Positions 52,453 through 64,000 are shown, counted from the stretch's first letter. The stretch: DNA of 64,000 nucleotides from Parietaria judaica (GCA_954871525.1 OX940868.1:23307056-23371055), one strand, 5' to 3'. Numbers and translations are program-made. The notes: generated from the sequence alone by a model not told the origin.

Positions 52453-54863
52453 ATGGGAACGCAAATCATCCAAAATCTGCCACTCCCATTCTCTTCTTCC
52501 ACTCGCCACCGGAGCTCCGCCGTGCTCCGGCGAGCCCAGAGACACTCCCCACCTTCCTCCTCGGGTCGCGGCAGCCATGGGCTTCTCCGAACTCCGGCCA
52601 GAAAGCTCAGCGTGGCTCTCGCCGCCGGTGAAGATACGGTCTCCACGTCAGCTACCACCTCGAGCGACGCAGACCCTCAGGACCTCGAATACGTCGCCCA
52701 AATCAAAAGGGTCTCTTCGTTTTCTTGTTTCGGTCGATTTCTAAAATCAGTTAGTCGCTGATTCTCTCTCTGTGTTATCCTCTTCCTCAGGTTTTGGAGC
52801 TTCTGCGGAAGAACAGAGATATGATCTTCAGCGAGGTGTGTATTAATGAATGACTGAATTGTTTGGAATTGGAATTGGGCATTATATGTATGTTTTGTGG
52901 TTGTTCAGGTGAAGCTGACTGTGATGATCGAGGATCCGAGAGACGTGGAGCGAAGGAGATTGCTTGGGATCGAAGATGATGAAGAAACTCCAACCAGAGA
53001 TGATTTAGCTGCTGCTTTGGAAGAAGTAACTTCCTTTCTTTTTGCCCCTCCATTTTTCTTTTTACTGCATTTTCTCCCACAAAATTGAGACTTTCACAGC
53101 TACCTCCTTATTCTTTAGTGCTTACAGTCTTTGAATATAGTTTCATTATCTGAAATACTGATATCGTTCGGCAAATAATTGACAAAAATACATCGGAATC
53201 GGATTGAGTAAGTCATGTGTTTTGCACAAGAGAACATTTTGTGATATTTCGGTTTTGTGGAGATTTAACATTGTTGCAGTGTAAATGTAATACTAACTTT
53301 GCATCTTGATCCATTTTGCCCAATGTCCGTGATGCTTTAAGAAAGATGTACAATACGGGTTCACGACTTACTCTATGGTGTTTTTGTTGATTAATTACCG
53401 AGCGAGATCAGTATACTTATGATAGGACTATTATGAAGCAATCAGCTATTTAAGTACTAATAACCTCAAACAAGTCACGTGACGCGCAATAACTCTTATG
53501 AGTATCAGTCTCCATTTTATCTTGGAGGTGTCTTGGCAAAGTCTAAATATTAGAAAGTATTCTCATGCCTTAAAGTTGGGAGTTCTGATTCTTGATTGAT
53601 CAGGTGAATGAAGGGAAAATTCCTCAGAATCGAGTTGCTCTTAAGCTGCTTGCTGAAGAAATGGCTCAGTGGCCTAATCTAGAGGTATTATATAGTTGAT
53701 ACGACCCAAGCTTGGCTCAAAACGAGAGTTTCGCGAGCCTTCACTTAGCTCGATTGAATTCTACGAAAAGTTATGTCTAACTCTTTCCATTACATGCCGT
53801 CTCATTAATAGACCGAGGGATTACAACCTAATGGTATGAGCATAACAACCAAATTCTAAATAATTTAAAGGAATATACGTGATTCAAAGACCGTTATCAC
53901 TTATACTTACAACAAATCTAACTTCTATTATGTTTATATAACTTCCTCTGCTTGATTCAGGTGGAAGCACAGAAAAAGAAACCCAGCAAATCTCTGTATG
54001 CTAGAGCCACGGACACCGGGGTCGACATAAGGGAGGCTGCTAAGAGACTGAAAATCGAGTGGGACACGGCCGCGGAGATTGATGATTCCGGAAATAAGGA
54101 CGAGAACGAAGTGCCTGCCCTCGTGGTTAGTCACTCTACCTATTCCTTAGCAAAACCTGTCTCATAAAAAATGGTTTTGGAGTTGAAGCCGTAATTTTGA
54201 TGTCGACAAATTAAGAGAAAAATTGTACAAATTAAATTATTCTTCTACTAGTCTACTCAATAATCTCATGAGAACTTATTAATTAACCACAAACTGGATC
54301 ACTTATGTAGACTTAATCGAGGATATCTCAAATTTTTATTTAATTTAATTAAATTTGATTACATGTATAGCTCCATTTATATGATAAATATTGAAAGTTA
54401 AACAAATAGACCACTTCTCTTTTCGAAGAATTGCAATTCAAATGGATTTATAGCATCTTGAAAAGAGTGTTTCCATCAGGTGCTACAAAAAGTCAACTAA
54501 TTAACATGTTTATTTATATGCTATACAAAAGTCAACACCATTCATAATCTATGAATGCTAGTTTATATATGCTGGAAAAGTACTGTTTATAACCAGAAAA
54601 TTCCAGTTGAAACCGGCCTGGATTCTGAAAATGGGACCGGGAATTCATCAAGAAATATCGAGTTATAAACCTGTACCATGAATGAGTAACTGAAATCGGT
54701 AAAATTGTTACATCCTTAGAAAGTATATACCACAGTGCTCAAACTGTTAAAAGGAAATTCTTCTTTCTTGCAGGGTTATGGAGCATTGTACTTAGTTACC
54801 GCATTTCCCGTCATCATCGGTGTCTCCGTTGTATTAATCCTGTTTTATAATTCGCTACAATAA
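52453..54863 (+). CDS. Y3IP1: Ycf3-interacting protein 1, chloroplastic (Y3IP1/CGL59)
   Basis: Six exons (52453-52710, 52791-52835, 52909-53025, 53604-53684, 53961-54125, 54774-54863) give 251 residues. The first 50-60 are Ser/Arg-rich, as in a chloroplast transit peptide. Conserved text follows: DPQDLEYVAQIKRVLELLRK, EVKLTVMIEDPRDVERRRLL, LAEEMAQWPNLEVEAQ, KKKPSKSLYA, DIREAAKRLKIEWDTAAEI and the single C-terminal membrane helix GALYLVTAFPVIIGVSVVLI with the end FYNSLQ. In tobacco and Arabidopsis this thylakoid protein works with Ycf3 in photosystem I assembly. The start is the only ATG giving a transit peptide and lies just 88 bp after a hAT-like insertion. All introns are GT-AG; the longest (introns 3, 4 and 5) are AT-rich. 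Confidence 0.95.
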
Positions 54864-57139
54864 GTGTGTTTATCTCACATGTCCTTGTAATCTAATCCTT
54901 CTTTCTGTTCATGCCATTGTTAAATCCAAAAGTTTGTATATTTTCTCAAGGAAATGAAGGTTTGCTTGTTCCCTAATGCATATTATAGGACCATTCCTGT
55001 TAGATTTCGTGACCCGGAGTTGTATGAAGGCCCGCCATAAAATTATTTCGATTTTTTTTTTCGTGGAAGCACATGGATTAAGCTGACCTTTCGGTTCGAT
55101 GGTCCAATCGTACATTTTCATGTTAGGAATTTTACCCTTTAAACTTTCGAATTTGGCATGTCAGCTCCGTATTCGTTGTGGTTCTACGATCATAGTGGAT
55201 TGACACTTTTGCCCGCGGTTTTCTTCTCAAACGTTTGCATCGTTTTGTTTGCTTTCGTCGCTTAGTTTGGTCATTGGTGTTCGTAAACGCTATACATGGT
55301 CGTCAAGCTCTCATTTTATCAACTAGTGGATGGACCGCGGTGCTAAAAACTTTCGCGTATCAACTTTAATGAAAAACAATGAACATATTTATTTTATTTT
55401 AACAATATTGATTAACTGAATGTAATTTGTGGAGGTATATAATCGAAGAACAATCTGATTCAACACTATGAAAATTGGATCATGTGCTTTTTGGTTCTTT
55501 CTACACATCACATATTCCAAATCCTTATAAGTAGTATCATCTTATTTATTCAATATTTTGTTTTCAGTTCGACCAATTATAAAATAAAAAATTTCAGAAA
55601 TATAAAGTTATAGTTATACTGATAATTATTGCCGAGAATCCACGTTAATTGCGACTTTTTTCAAATGTCGAAAGGGTGTGTTACCTTAGTTTTTGTTAGG
55701 TTGAGAAACACAGGACAAACATTATTGAGATCTTTTTTTCTCAAATTAATAATATAATAATATTTACAAACTATAAACTTCAATTCAAAGTGATTAACAA
55801 ACCACAAAAAAAAAAAAGAAGGTTGTATCGCACTTTTCTATCCCAATGTCAATAATGAAAACCAAGTTTAGATTTAATATTTTTTGTTCATCTTCATGTC
55901 AAGACTTAAGAGTAGACTCCCACACTCCAAGTTTACACTAACAGCTACAGAAAAACTCCACATTACAATTTTCTTCTCCACTATTTATTCTCTCAAAATA
56001 TGATAAACCCAAGAAATGAAAATTAAAAATAAAATTAAATAGAATATACTATAGAGAAATTGTACCAAATAGCCAAATTGAAACATAAGTGTAGCAAAAT
56101 AGTCAAACTTTGGTTAATTTTGTAAACTGGCCAATTAACTATTTAAGTGAATTTTTAATTTGGCTAGTTTACAAAATTAATCAAAATTTTGTAAATGGTT
56201 AATTGGCTAGTTTACAAAATTAACTAAAATTTAGCTATTTTGCTAAATCTATGTTTCAATTTGGCTATTACCCTTAAGAGCCCATATAGTATAATAAAAT
56301 TACAGAAAAAATAAAGCGCACAATGATGAAAACCATGTTCATCTTAAAAAAGAAAACTTTATCCATCTTCATATGAAGAGATCCACCGAATCGATATATA
56401 ATTTTCATAGTAATAAAAGAGAAGCATTATAAAATAATTTTTAATACACCACGAATTCTAATATTAATTCTTAAATTTTTATAATTCTTTAAATAACCTT
56501 TTCAATTTTTATATTACCAATATACTCCTGATATTGTTCACTTTTCAAGACGATATATATCAATTTTTCAGGATTAATACGTCTTAAGAAATAGATAACA
56601 TTAAGGATATTTTGATATTTAAAAAGATTGTTTTGAGAATTATGAAACTTGAGAGTTAATAATAGAATTTGTAGTGTACAGAAAATTATTTTATGAATTT
56701 TTCTTTATAAAAATATTAAAAAAAACTTACATCACTCTTTCTTCTTCAGTATTTAATTAATCAGAACATAGACACTAATGCATTGCATTTGCATAGCATA
56801 GAACTTACAAAAAAATTCTAAAAAAATAAAAAATTCAAAACACATTTGCTTGATTTCGGTTGTGCCATGATAAACTTATAATTTTTATATGTATATAAAT
56901 TTGTTATACATATCGTGCATGTAACAAAGCATTAGACCTTAATTTTAGTAATTAATATCTGCAAAGCGTGGGAAGTTTTGCCGACACTTAGACGTGCAAA
57001 GGAGACATGTACAAGTACAAGACAACATGCACAACACTACTCTACTACGTTAGTTGGTGATCACCAAAATGCAACGCACGTCTCATCATCTATATATCTC
57101 TCTCTCGTACCATTTCAGTTCACTTCTATTCCCATTTCA
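54864..57139. other. Intergenic region between Y3IP1 and the 57140 gene
   Basis: The first few hundred bases are the Y3IP1 3' region. The rest is AT-rich without a supported gene. A small MITE lies at 56058-56273. The last 60 bases before 57140 carry a CT-rich leader (TATATCTCTCTCTCG). Confidence 0.6.
56058..56273. mobile_element. Short palindromic MITE
   Basis: AATAGCCAAATTGAAACATA at the left is inverted as TATGTTTCAATTTGGCTATT at the right. Inner blocks TTAATTTTGTAAACT and AGTTTACAAAATTAA also pair, so most of the 216 bp can fold on itself. No coding capacity and no certain target duplication. Confidence 0.7.
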
Positions 57140-58252
57140 ATGGCTCCACCACCTTCAGACGCCTCCTTTTCCCCCTCAAACACCGGAGCCCGGAGACCCG
57201 GCGACGGAATGTACCGCACTCTTCACCCCGATGTCGGTTCCGATATTGTCCACGAGTTCATATTTTTGGACAGCAGCGGGAGCTTTGATATCAAGGAAAA
57301 GCAGATCTCCATCGACCCGATTTCGCTCAAAGAACCGCCACCACGTGTAGTCGCCGGGTTGATGGAGTTGCCGCCGGCACTTCTCCCTGGCAAGCTCAAG
57401 TTTCTGAGCCATAGCCTCCCGAACTCGGCTCACTCGTCGCCCCGGTTCAGCTCGGCTCTTATAAAGAAGAAATCGAAGAATGAAACCCAAAGTACCCTAG
57501 CTTCTCCCTTACAACGGGAGAGCAATGCCGACAACGAACAGAGGCCGGTGAATCCACCGTTGGAGTATTACCTCCGCCGGAGCAAGTCTTGCGGGGAGGG
57601 AAGATCGTTTGCTCCATCTGAAGACTTCGACCTGTGGATGGACGGATCGGGCTTCGGCGCGCAAATTAACAGTAAGAGGCATTTCACAAGCTTTTTGAAG
57701 CCGGCTCAGAGGGACCAAAAAGTCAACCACCTCAAGAAATCGGGGAGCAATCGCCGGAGCGGCAATGAGGACGTGGATTTCTCGGGAAACGACGGGTTCA
57801 AGTGCGGCGCGTTGTGCCTGTTCCTTCCCGGGTTCGGTAAGGCAAAGGCGGTAAGGCCGACGAGGAAGGAGGAAGCGGAGGCGGAGAACGTGATATCTCG
57901 GACGGTCTCGCTCGAGAAGTTCGAGTGTGGCTCGTGGGCTTCTTCGGCTATCGGAAACTGTGACAACAGCTTCTTCGATCTCCCGATGGAGCTGATCCGC
58001 AACGGAAGCAACGACGCCCACTCGCCGGTTTCGGCCGCGTTCCTCTTTGACAAAGACATCAAGGGGGTGTTGAAGAGCGGAATTACGAAGCCGAATGCAG
58101 CAAGGAAGTCGCACGAGACGTCGGGTCGGCACGTTCGATTCTCGACGGCCTCGCCCACGTCGTACCCGGCTTCGCCAGCCACATGCATCACGCCTCGCCT
58201 GCGCAAGGCCAGAGACGATTTCAATGCTTTCTTGGAGGCTCAGAGCGCGTGA
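57140..58252 (+). CDS. Intronless gene for an unrecognised plant protein (370 aa)
   Basis: A single exon encodes 370 residues from the ATG at 57140 (MAPPPSDASFSPSNTG); the frame is open upstream but has no earlier ATG. Visible features: an acidic stretch SDIVHEFIFLDSSGSFDIKE, Ser/Lys-rich spacers, the motif PPLEYYLRRSKSCGEGR, a Cys-containing hydrophobic patch CGALCLFLPGFGK near the middle, the segment SRTVSLEKFECGSWAS, and the C-terminal DIKGVLKSG, HVRFSTASPTSYPASPATCI and TPRLRKARDDFNAFLEAQSA. Small motifs separated by low-complexity linkers suggest a mostly disordered regulatory or scaffold protein. From memory it resembles the uncharacterised Arabidopsis pair At5g44660/At4g20190. It has no signal peptide or membrane helix. 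I assign no function. Coding GC is high and codon use is consistent, so the gene looks real. Confidence 0.85.
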   Translation: MAPPPSDASFSPSNTGARRPGDGMYRTLHPDVGSDIVHEFIFLDSSGSFDIKEKQISIDPISLKEPPPRVVAGLMELPPALLPGKLKFLSHSLPNSAHSSPRFSSALIKKKSKNETQSTLASPLQRESNADNEQRPVNPPLEYYLRRSKSCGEGRSFAPSEDFDLWMDGSGFGAQINSKRHFTSFLKPAQRDQKVNHLKKSGSNRRSGNEDVDFSGNDGFKCGALCLFLPGFGKAKAVRPTRKEEAEAENVISRTVSLEKFECGSWASSAIGNCDNSFFDLPMELIRNGSNDAHSPVSAAFLFDKDIKGVLKSGITKPNAARKSHETSGRHVRFSTASPTSYPASPATCITPRLRKARDDFNAFLEAQSA

Positions 58253-58560
58253 ATATTGGTCTTCTTTTTTTATCTGTATTCGGATATCAACGCGTAGAGA
58301 TGGTAGCTGTATGTTTGTTCTTGAAATTTGGTTTGGTCGCTGCATGTTTTGCCTTTACTTCTAACTCGGTGAATACTGAAATATAAGCCTCGTGGCTGTA
58401 ACGAACATCAAGTAATTGCCTATATACATATGATTTGTCGTATAATTGAAAACGACAAAATAGAGGCAAAGAAAGTCCCACATCAGATAATTAAGAAAAG
58501 TTTTAACATTTTAAAATACAAGACTCATTCGTCAAGTAAGGATTTGTTCTATGGTAGAAA

Positions 58561-59143
58561 CCATGGTTTTAAATATCCGGATACGTCCTCGATATATCCA
58601 CGACGTGTCCAGAAAATGAGAAATGCGAAACGATATTCGCAGGAAATCGATATAATCCATTTCTTCCATTTATATGTCGATATGAGCTATATATCGGGTA
58701 AAAATAGAGAGTGTGAAACGACATCGATATCGGCATTTAGAGCCATGCTTCGTATTTATGTTCGTACTTCGTAGTCTATGATCGTATTTATGTTTGTACT
58801 CTATGACTTTATCATGATGACACTAGCTTATTTTATGTTATGTCGACATAATGTTATATGTTTGTGTTATGTTATGATTTGTGAGTGTGTTTTCTAGGTT
58901 ATAATTATGTGTTATATTTATTAAATGTGTAATTTAGAAACTATATAAAAATATAATTGAAATACTAAAAATATTTTCCGAAATATCCGACGATATTTCG
59001 ATCGGCAAGCGGTATATCCGTGAAATAATGCGATATTGCAAGCGATATATCTTTTTCTTCGGATTTATCCATCGACATGCCCATCGGCAAGCGATATATC
59101 CGTAAAATGGAGACTGCGAAACGATATCGATATTTAGAACCAT
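58561..59143. mobile_element. hAT-like element of the GATATATCC family
   Basis: Begins CCATGGTTTTAAATATC and ends GATATTTAGAACCAT, inverted relative to each other. Both sides carry GGTAGAAA (58553-58560 and 59144-59151), an 8-bp target duplication. The interior is full of GCGATATATCC and CGAAACGATATCGATA motifs and codes for nothing. A degraded relative lies at about 12730-12915. Confidence 0.75.
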
Positions 59144-59995
59144 GGTAGAAACGGTGTCCATTGGTTTAGATATATAGTATGTCTTGTCTACGTGGCCCTA
59201 CACGAATAATTGTCTACATGGCCCTACACGAATATTTGTTATTCAATTTCCGTTATTAATTAACTCTAAAAATCGTGAAAATTCTTAGGATGAACACAAA
59301 TTAATGGAAAATTCCTACGAAATTAACGATAAAAAATTAAAGTTTTGACTTTACCATTGCATGGAAGGGTGATTTACAAATTTTAGCTAAAAAATTAAGA
59401 AAGATATAAAATCGAGCTTTTGAAACGCATCGATAGAACCAGTTGTGTACCACATACATGGCGCAAATCCCGAGCTTCCTGTTATCGATAGGATAGGGGC
59501 ACGGAGTAAAGCCCGGCAGGGTCACACTAGTCGAAATTTTTTTTCTCGAAAAATTATTGATTGCTAGACCTTTATTAGGGTGGTATTATTATAGATTCAG
59601 TTAGTTTTGGCATTAAAAGTTTTTGACGCTCTCTTAAAACCCTATTTCACCGATAAATGAGTGCTCCAAAAAAAAAAACTGAGTCTTTTTCCCTTTTTAC
59701 GCGAAAGAACCCTAATTAAACGACATTTTAAACAAAAAATGAACTTCAAAATTCTTAATTATGTGTAATTGTATCACATTTACTTATTTTAATCCCTAAA
59801 TAGCGAAGCACTATCTCGTAGTTTCTTTGTTTCTGTATTTCCGGAATATGAGTGTGTGACTTGTTATAATTGCTCCTATGGATAGTACAACGAATACGTC
59901 TGTCATCTTGCTAGATATGGTTTTATTTCGTTAGATATTTTCATTTTATGCTTGTATCCGAAGCACGAAATATATGAAATAGATTAAAAGTATTA

Positions 59996-60345
59996 GAACT
60001 TAGATCTTCCAAAGAACAAGGCTTTTTTCAAATAAGCCAATTCATTTGGGACCCTACAGATCAACTCTTTTTCCTATTCAAAGATCAGCCCTTTGTCTCT
60101 GTGTTTTCACATCGAGAATTCTTTGCAGATGAAGACATTGTTGAGAAAAAGATGGATCAAAGCCTTCCACACCCCATGCTGGATTTACAGCTTGCACCCT
60201 TACCGTTAGTCCATAAGGATCGGATACCCATATTCCGGTACCATACAATCCCGTTACATGAAATGCGTCAAAACCAAAGCAAGCTACTCGTGAGAGAAAT
60301 AAATGAATTCCAAAGATCTTGGGAAAATCCAAAGAGGGTATCTGG
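59996..60345. pseudogene. Chimeric nuclear plastid-DNA insertion: ycf2 pieces joined to antisense psbB
   Basis: From about 59996 the plus strand translates to chloroplast Ycf2 text ([20 protein letters not shown], then [19 protein letters not shown]). At about 60137 it jumps to a later Ycf2 stretch, TLLRKRW, so an internal ycf2 segment is missing. At about 60154 it passes into the minus strand of psbB: reading back from 60345 gives [20 protein letters not shown], then [11 protein letters not shown] and [11 protein letters not shown] (CP47), with several substitutions against the plastid protein. Both frames lack starts and contain breaks. The pieces come from separate plastome regions (inverted repeat and large single copy), so they were joined before or during insertion. 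A GG overlap at the junction fits end joining. Confidence 0.85.
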
Positions 60346-60519
60346 TCATACACCCAGCAAAGTATGATATGATCAAACCCTTAAAACCTATATATATATA
60401 TATATATATCATATAATATGTATGACATATATTATGATAGGTGGTTTCTATTTTATGAGAATAAATCAAAATTAAAGGTTACCTTTTTTATATAACCTTG
60501 TGTTTAAGAGTATAATATT

Positions 60520-63500
60520 GAAAAAGTTTGATGCTCATTATGGAAATCTTATTTCTGTTTTGTTTAGAAACGTTTTTCGGTTTCTTGATGTTGATATATT
60601 GTTTTTAATGTTCATATAGCGTTTTTTAAGTTCATATAGTGTTCTTGATGTTCATATATTGTATTTAATGTTGATTTGAGTATTGGTGTTTCTTATGTTC
60701 ATATTTTGTTTTTAATTATTTACCTAAAATTTCAAACCAAATGAAAAAATAACGATTTTAGGGCTTATACATTGGAAATTGAATATGACAAGAATTCTCA
60801 ACGGCTTGGAAACGTAGAGATTAAATTCTTGACGAGAAATGCCACATGAAATTCTATAGCAGTTCCTATAACATTTCTTTATTTTATATTGTTTACAGTC
60901 GTTATATCATTAATGAAACTAAAAATTAAAAATATTTTATTTTGGGACCAATATATCTTCATTATAAGAGTCGTAGTCTTAAATGCCTTAGATTACTAAA
61001 TTCAACCAATAGTATCAGAACATAGATTATACAACGACTTGGAAACGTAGAGTAAAATTTAAGTATTGTATTTAATCATCGAATTAGGTCGGGCGGTCTA
61101 AAAAATATGCACAAGATTTCATCATAAAAAATACAGAGATTTGCACAGAGAGATCTCGACTACATAAGATTTTTTACTTTTAGTTGAATTTCGACGTTTA
61201 GGCCCCAAGATCGATCTTTTTGTTGATGGAAATCATTTTTCTAATTTTTAAATTTTTTTTTTCGTGTTCTTGAAGTTGATATATTATTTTTAATGTTCAT
61301 ATAGCGTTTTTGAAGTTCATATAGTGTTCTTGATGTTCATATGTTATTTTTAATGTTGATTTCAATATTGGTATTCTTCATGTTCATATCGTGTTTTTAA
61401 ATATTGACCTAAAATATCAAACCAATTTAAAAAATAACGATTTAGGGGCTTATACATTGGAATTTGAATATAACAAGAAGTCTCATGCAAAAATATGTAA
61501 GGATTAAAGTGTTGATGAGAAAAGCCACACAAGAAATGCTATAACATTTCTTTATTTTACATTGTTTAGAGTCGTTACATCATCAATGCTACTTAAAATT
61601 AATAAGGCTTTATTTTGCGACCAATATATCTTCATTATAAGAGTCGTAGTTCGATTACTAAATTAAACCACTAGTATCGGAACATATATTATACAACGGC
61701 TTGGAAACGTAGAGTAAAATTTACACAACTGTATTTAATCCTCGAATTAAGTCAGGATGTATAAAAAATATGCACTAGAAATCATCATAAACAATATTTG
61801 CACACAGAGATCTCGAATACATGAGATTTTTAACTTTTAGTCGATTTTTGACGTTTAGGCCCTAAAATCGATGTTTTTGCTTATAGAAATCTTTTTTCTA
61901 TTTTTTTTAGACACGTTTATCGGATTCTTGATGTTGATATATTGTTTTTAATGTTCATATAGAATGGTTGAAGTTCATATAGCGTTCTTTATATTTATAT
62001 ATTATTTTTAATATATAAATATTGACCAAAAATCTCAAAACAATTTAAAAAAAATAATAATTTTAGGGCCTATACATTGGAATTTGAATATAACAAGAAT
62101 TATCATGCAAAAATATGTAAGGATTAAATTGTCGATAAGAAGTGCTACAGGAAATGCTATATAGAATTTCCTATAGCATTTCTTTATTTTACATTGCTTA
62201 TAGTCGTTACATCATCAATGGTACTAAAAAGTAATAAGATTTAATTTCGGGACCAATATATCTTCATTATAATATTCATAGTCTTCAAAACCATGTAAAG
62301 TAATCGAACCCATTGAAGAGTACGACTCTTATAATGAAGATATATTGGTCCCAAAATAAAGTCTTACTAATTTTTAGTAGCATTGATAATGTAATGACTC
62401 TAAACAATGTAAAATAAAGAAATGCTATAGGAAATGCTATAGCATTTCCTGTGGCATTTCTCGTCAACAATTTAAACGTTACATATTTCTGCACGAAAAT
62501 TCTTGTTATATTCGAATTCCAATGTATAAGTCCTAAAATCGTTATTTTTTCAATTGGTATGAGATTTTAGGTCACTATATGAAAATCAAGAGCACCAATA
62601 CTCAAATCAACATTAAAAATAATATATGAGCATCAAGAACATTATATGAACTTCAAAAACTCTATATGTACATTAAAAAGCATATATATCACCGTCAATA
62701 ACACGAAAAAGATTTCTAAAAAATAAAAAAAAAAGATTGCCGTAAGCTAAAACATCGATATTGGGGACTAAACGTCGAAATTTGACTAAAAGTAAAAAAT
62801 CTTATGTATTTGAGATCTCCCTATGAAAGCTCTATATTTTTTATGATGATATCTATTTGATATTTTTTCGACCTCCCGACCTAATTCGATGAATAAATAC
62901 AGTTGTGTAAATTTTACCATACGTTTCCAAGCCCTTGTATAATCTATGTTCCGATACTAGTGGTTGAATTTAGCAATCGAACCCATTGAAGAGTACGGAT
63001 TTTATAATGAAGATATATTGGTCCCAAAATAAAGTCTTATTAATTTTTGGTAGCATTGATGGTGTAACGACTCTAAACCATGTAAAATGACGAAATGCTA
63101 TAGGAAATGCTATAGCATTTCTTGTGGCATTTCTCGTCAACAATTTAAACCTTACATATTTCTGCACGAGAATTCTTGTTATATTCAAATTCAAATGTAT
63201 GAGCCCTAAAATCGTTATTTTTTCAATTGGTTTGAGAGTTTAGGTCAATATTTAAAAACACGATATGAAAATCAAGAACACCAATACTCAAATACACATT
63301 AAAAATAATATATGAACATCAAGAAAACTATATGAACTTAAAAAACTATATATGTACATTAAAAAAATATATCACCGTCAATAACACGAAAAACGTTTCT
63401 AAACAAATAGAAAAAAAATTGCCGTAAGCCGAAACATCGATTTTGGGGACTAAACGTCGAAATTCGATTAAAAGTAAAAAATCTCATGTATTCGAGATCT

Positions 63501-64000
63501 CTCTAAGAAAAGCTCTATATTGTTATGATGATATCTACTTCATATCTTTTAGACCTCCTGACGTAATTCGATGAATAAATACGGTTGTGTAAATTTTACC
63601 CTACGTTTCCAAGCCGTTGTATAATCTATATTTCGATACTAGTGGCTGAATTTAGTAATCGAACCCATTGAAGACTACGACTCTTATAATAAAGATATAT
63701 TGGTCTCAAAATAAAGTCTTTTTAATTTTTAGTAGCATTGATGATGTAACGACTCTAAACAATGTAAAATAAAGAAATGCTATAGGAAATGCTATAGCAT
63801 TTCCTGTGGCATTTCTCGTCAACAATTTAAACCTTACATATTTCTGCATGAGAATTCTTGTTATATTTGAATTCTAATGTATAAGCCCTAAAATCGTTAT
63901 TTTTTCAATTGGAATGAGATTTTAGGTCAATATTTAAAAACACGATATGAAAATCAAGAACACCAATACTCAAATCAACATTAAAAATAATATATGAGCA
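60520..64000. repeat. Mirrored array of about 685-bp units (three forward, three reverse)
   Basis: The landmark TTGATGTTGATATATTG and its variants begins forward units at about 60541, 61229 and 61888. From about 62300 the same sequence runs in reverse complement, with unit starts near 62285, 62970 and 63655. The symmetry centre is near 62302, where ATATCTTCATTATAA faces TTATAATGAAGATAT. Each unit carries GGACCAATATATCTTCATTA, ACGTTTCCAAGCC or its complement, and a palindromic block around AAATGCTATAGCATTT. Minus-strand frames at 62285-62494 and 62970-63194 are the same unit read twice and are not taken as genes. The array runs off the window. Confidence 0.8.

Noticed and set aside
57509..58345. 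Long minus-strand open frame (278 codons) opposite the 57140 gene
   Set aside because: It is the antisense shadow of a GC-rich coding sequence, starts without ATG context and shows no family text.
60101..60367. Plus-strand 88-codon open frame
   Set aside because: It is a chance read-through across ycf2 and antisense psbB pieces of a plastid insertion.
62285..63194. Repeated minus-strand frames of about 70 codons
   Set aside because: They are the same non-coding array unit read in successive copies; similarity reflects the repeat, not a gene family.

Overview
The window is nuclear DNA from a flowering plant, most likely a eudicot. Seven multi-exon or intronless genes have clear plant homologues, introns are short with GT-AG borders, intergenic DNA is AT-rich, and much of the sequence is transposon-derived. 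There is no prokaryotic organisation, no CRISPR array, and I found no intact tRNA or rRNA gene. Homologies and Arabidopsis locus names are from memory; no search was run. Exon borders were read by eye and may be off by one base in places.

Genes from left to right: ARPC2 (+, 2577-6103, Arp2/3 complex subunit); a DUF1639 protein (-, 9603-11969); a GTE1/GTE6-type bromodomain-NET protein (-, 15102-18583); PCaP1/DREPP cation-binding protein (-, 21413-22542); an unrecognised 118-residue two-exon gene inside a transposon (+, 29181-29609); MCM6 (-, 31968-36690); a purine permease (+, 39062-40177); Y3IP1 (+, 52453-54863, chloroplast photosystem I assembly); and an unrecognised 370-residue intronless gene (+, 57140-58252). 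They do unrelated housekeeping jobs (actin, chromatin, membrane signalling, DNA replication, transport, plastid biogenesis) and are not a functional cluster. Several neighbours recall two Arabidopsis blocks (around At4g20190-20300 and At5g44610-44660), so the order is probably ancestral microsynteny broken up by insertions.

Mobile DNA fills the gaps. The best-supported elements have both ends and target-site duplications (TSDs): a 3.8-kb Mutator-like element at 26352-30135 (9-bp TSD) carrying the 118-residue gene; a 1.1-kb relative at 49015-50109 (10-bp TSD); a 1.66-kb hAT-like element at 50702-52364 (8-bp TSD) ending 88 bp upstream of the Y3IP1 start codon; a 0.58-kb hAT-like element at 58561-59143; and a poly(A) retroposon at 47908-48061 (16-bp TSD). 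There are also nested MITEs, a near-complete 950-bp foldback (about 23889-24836), a probable solo LTR, and microsatellites.

The right end holds two unusual structures. At about 59996-60345 a nuclear plastid-DNA insertion fuses two separated pieces of ycf2 to an antisense piece of psbB. From about 60520 to the window end lies a large array of roughly 685-bp units, about three in one orientation followed by about three in the opposite one, mirrored near position 62300. The most interesting candidate is the gene-bearing Mutator-like element. The array and foldback are the most striking unexplained structures.
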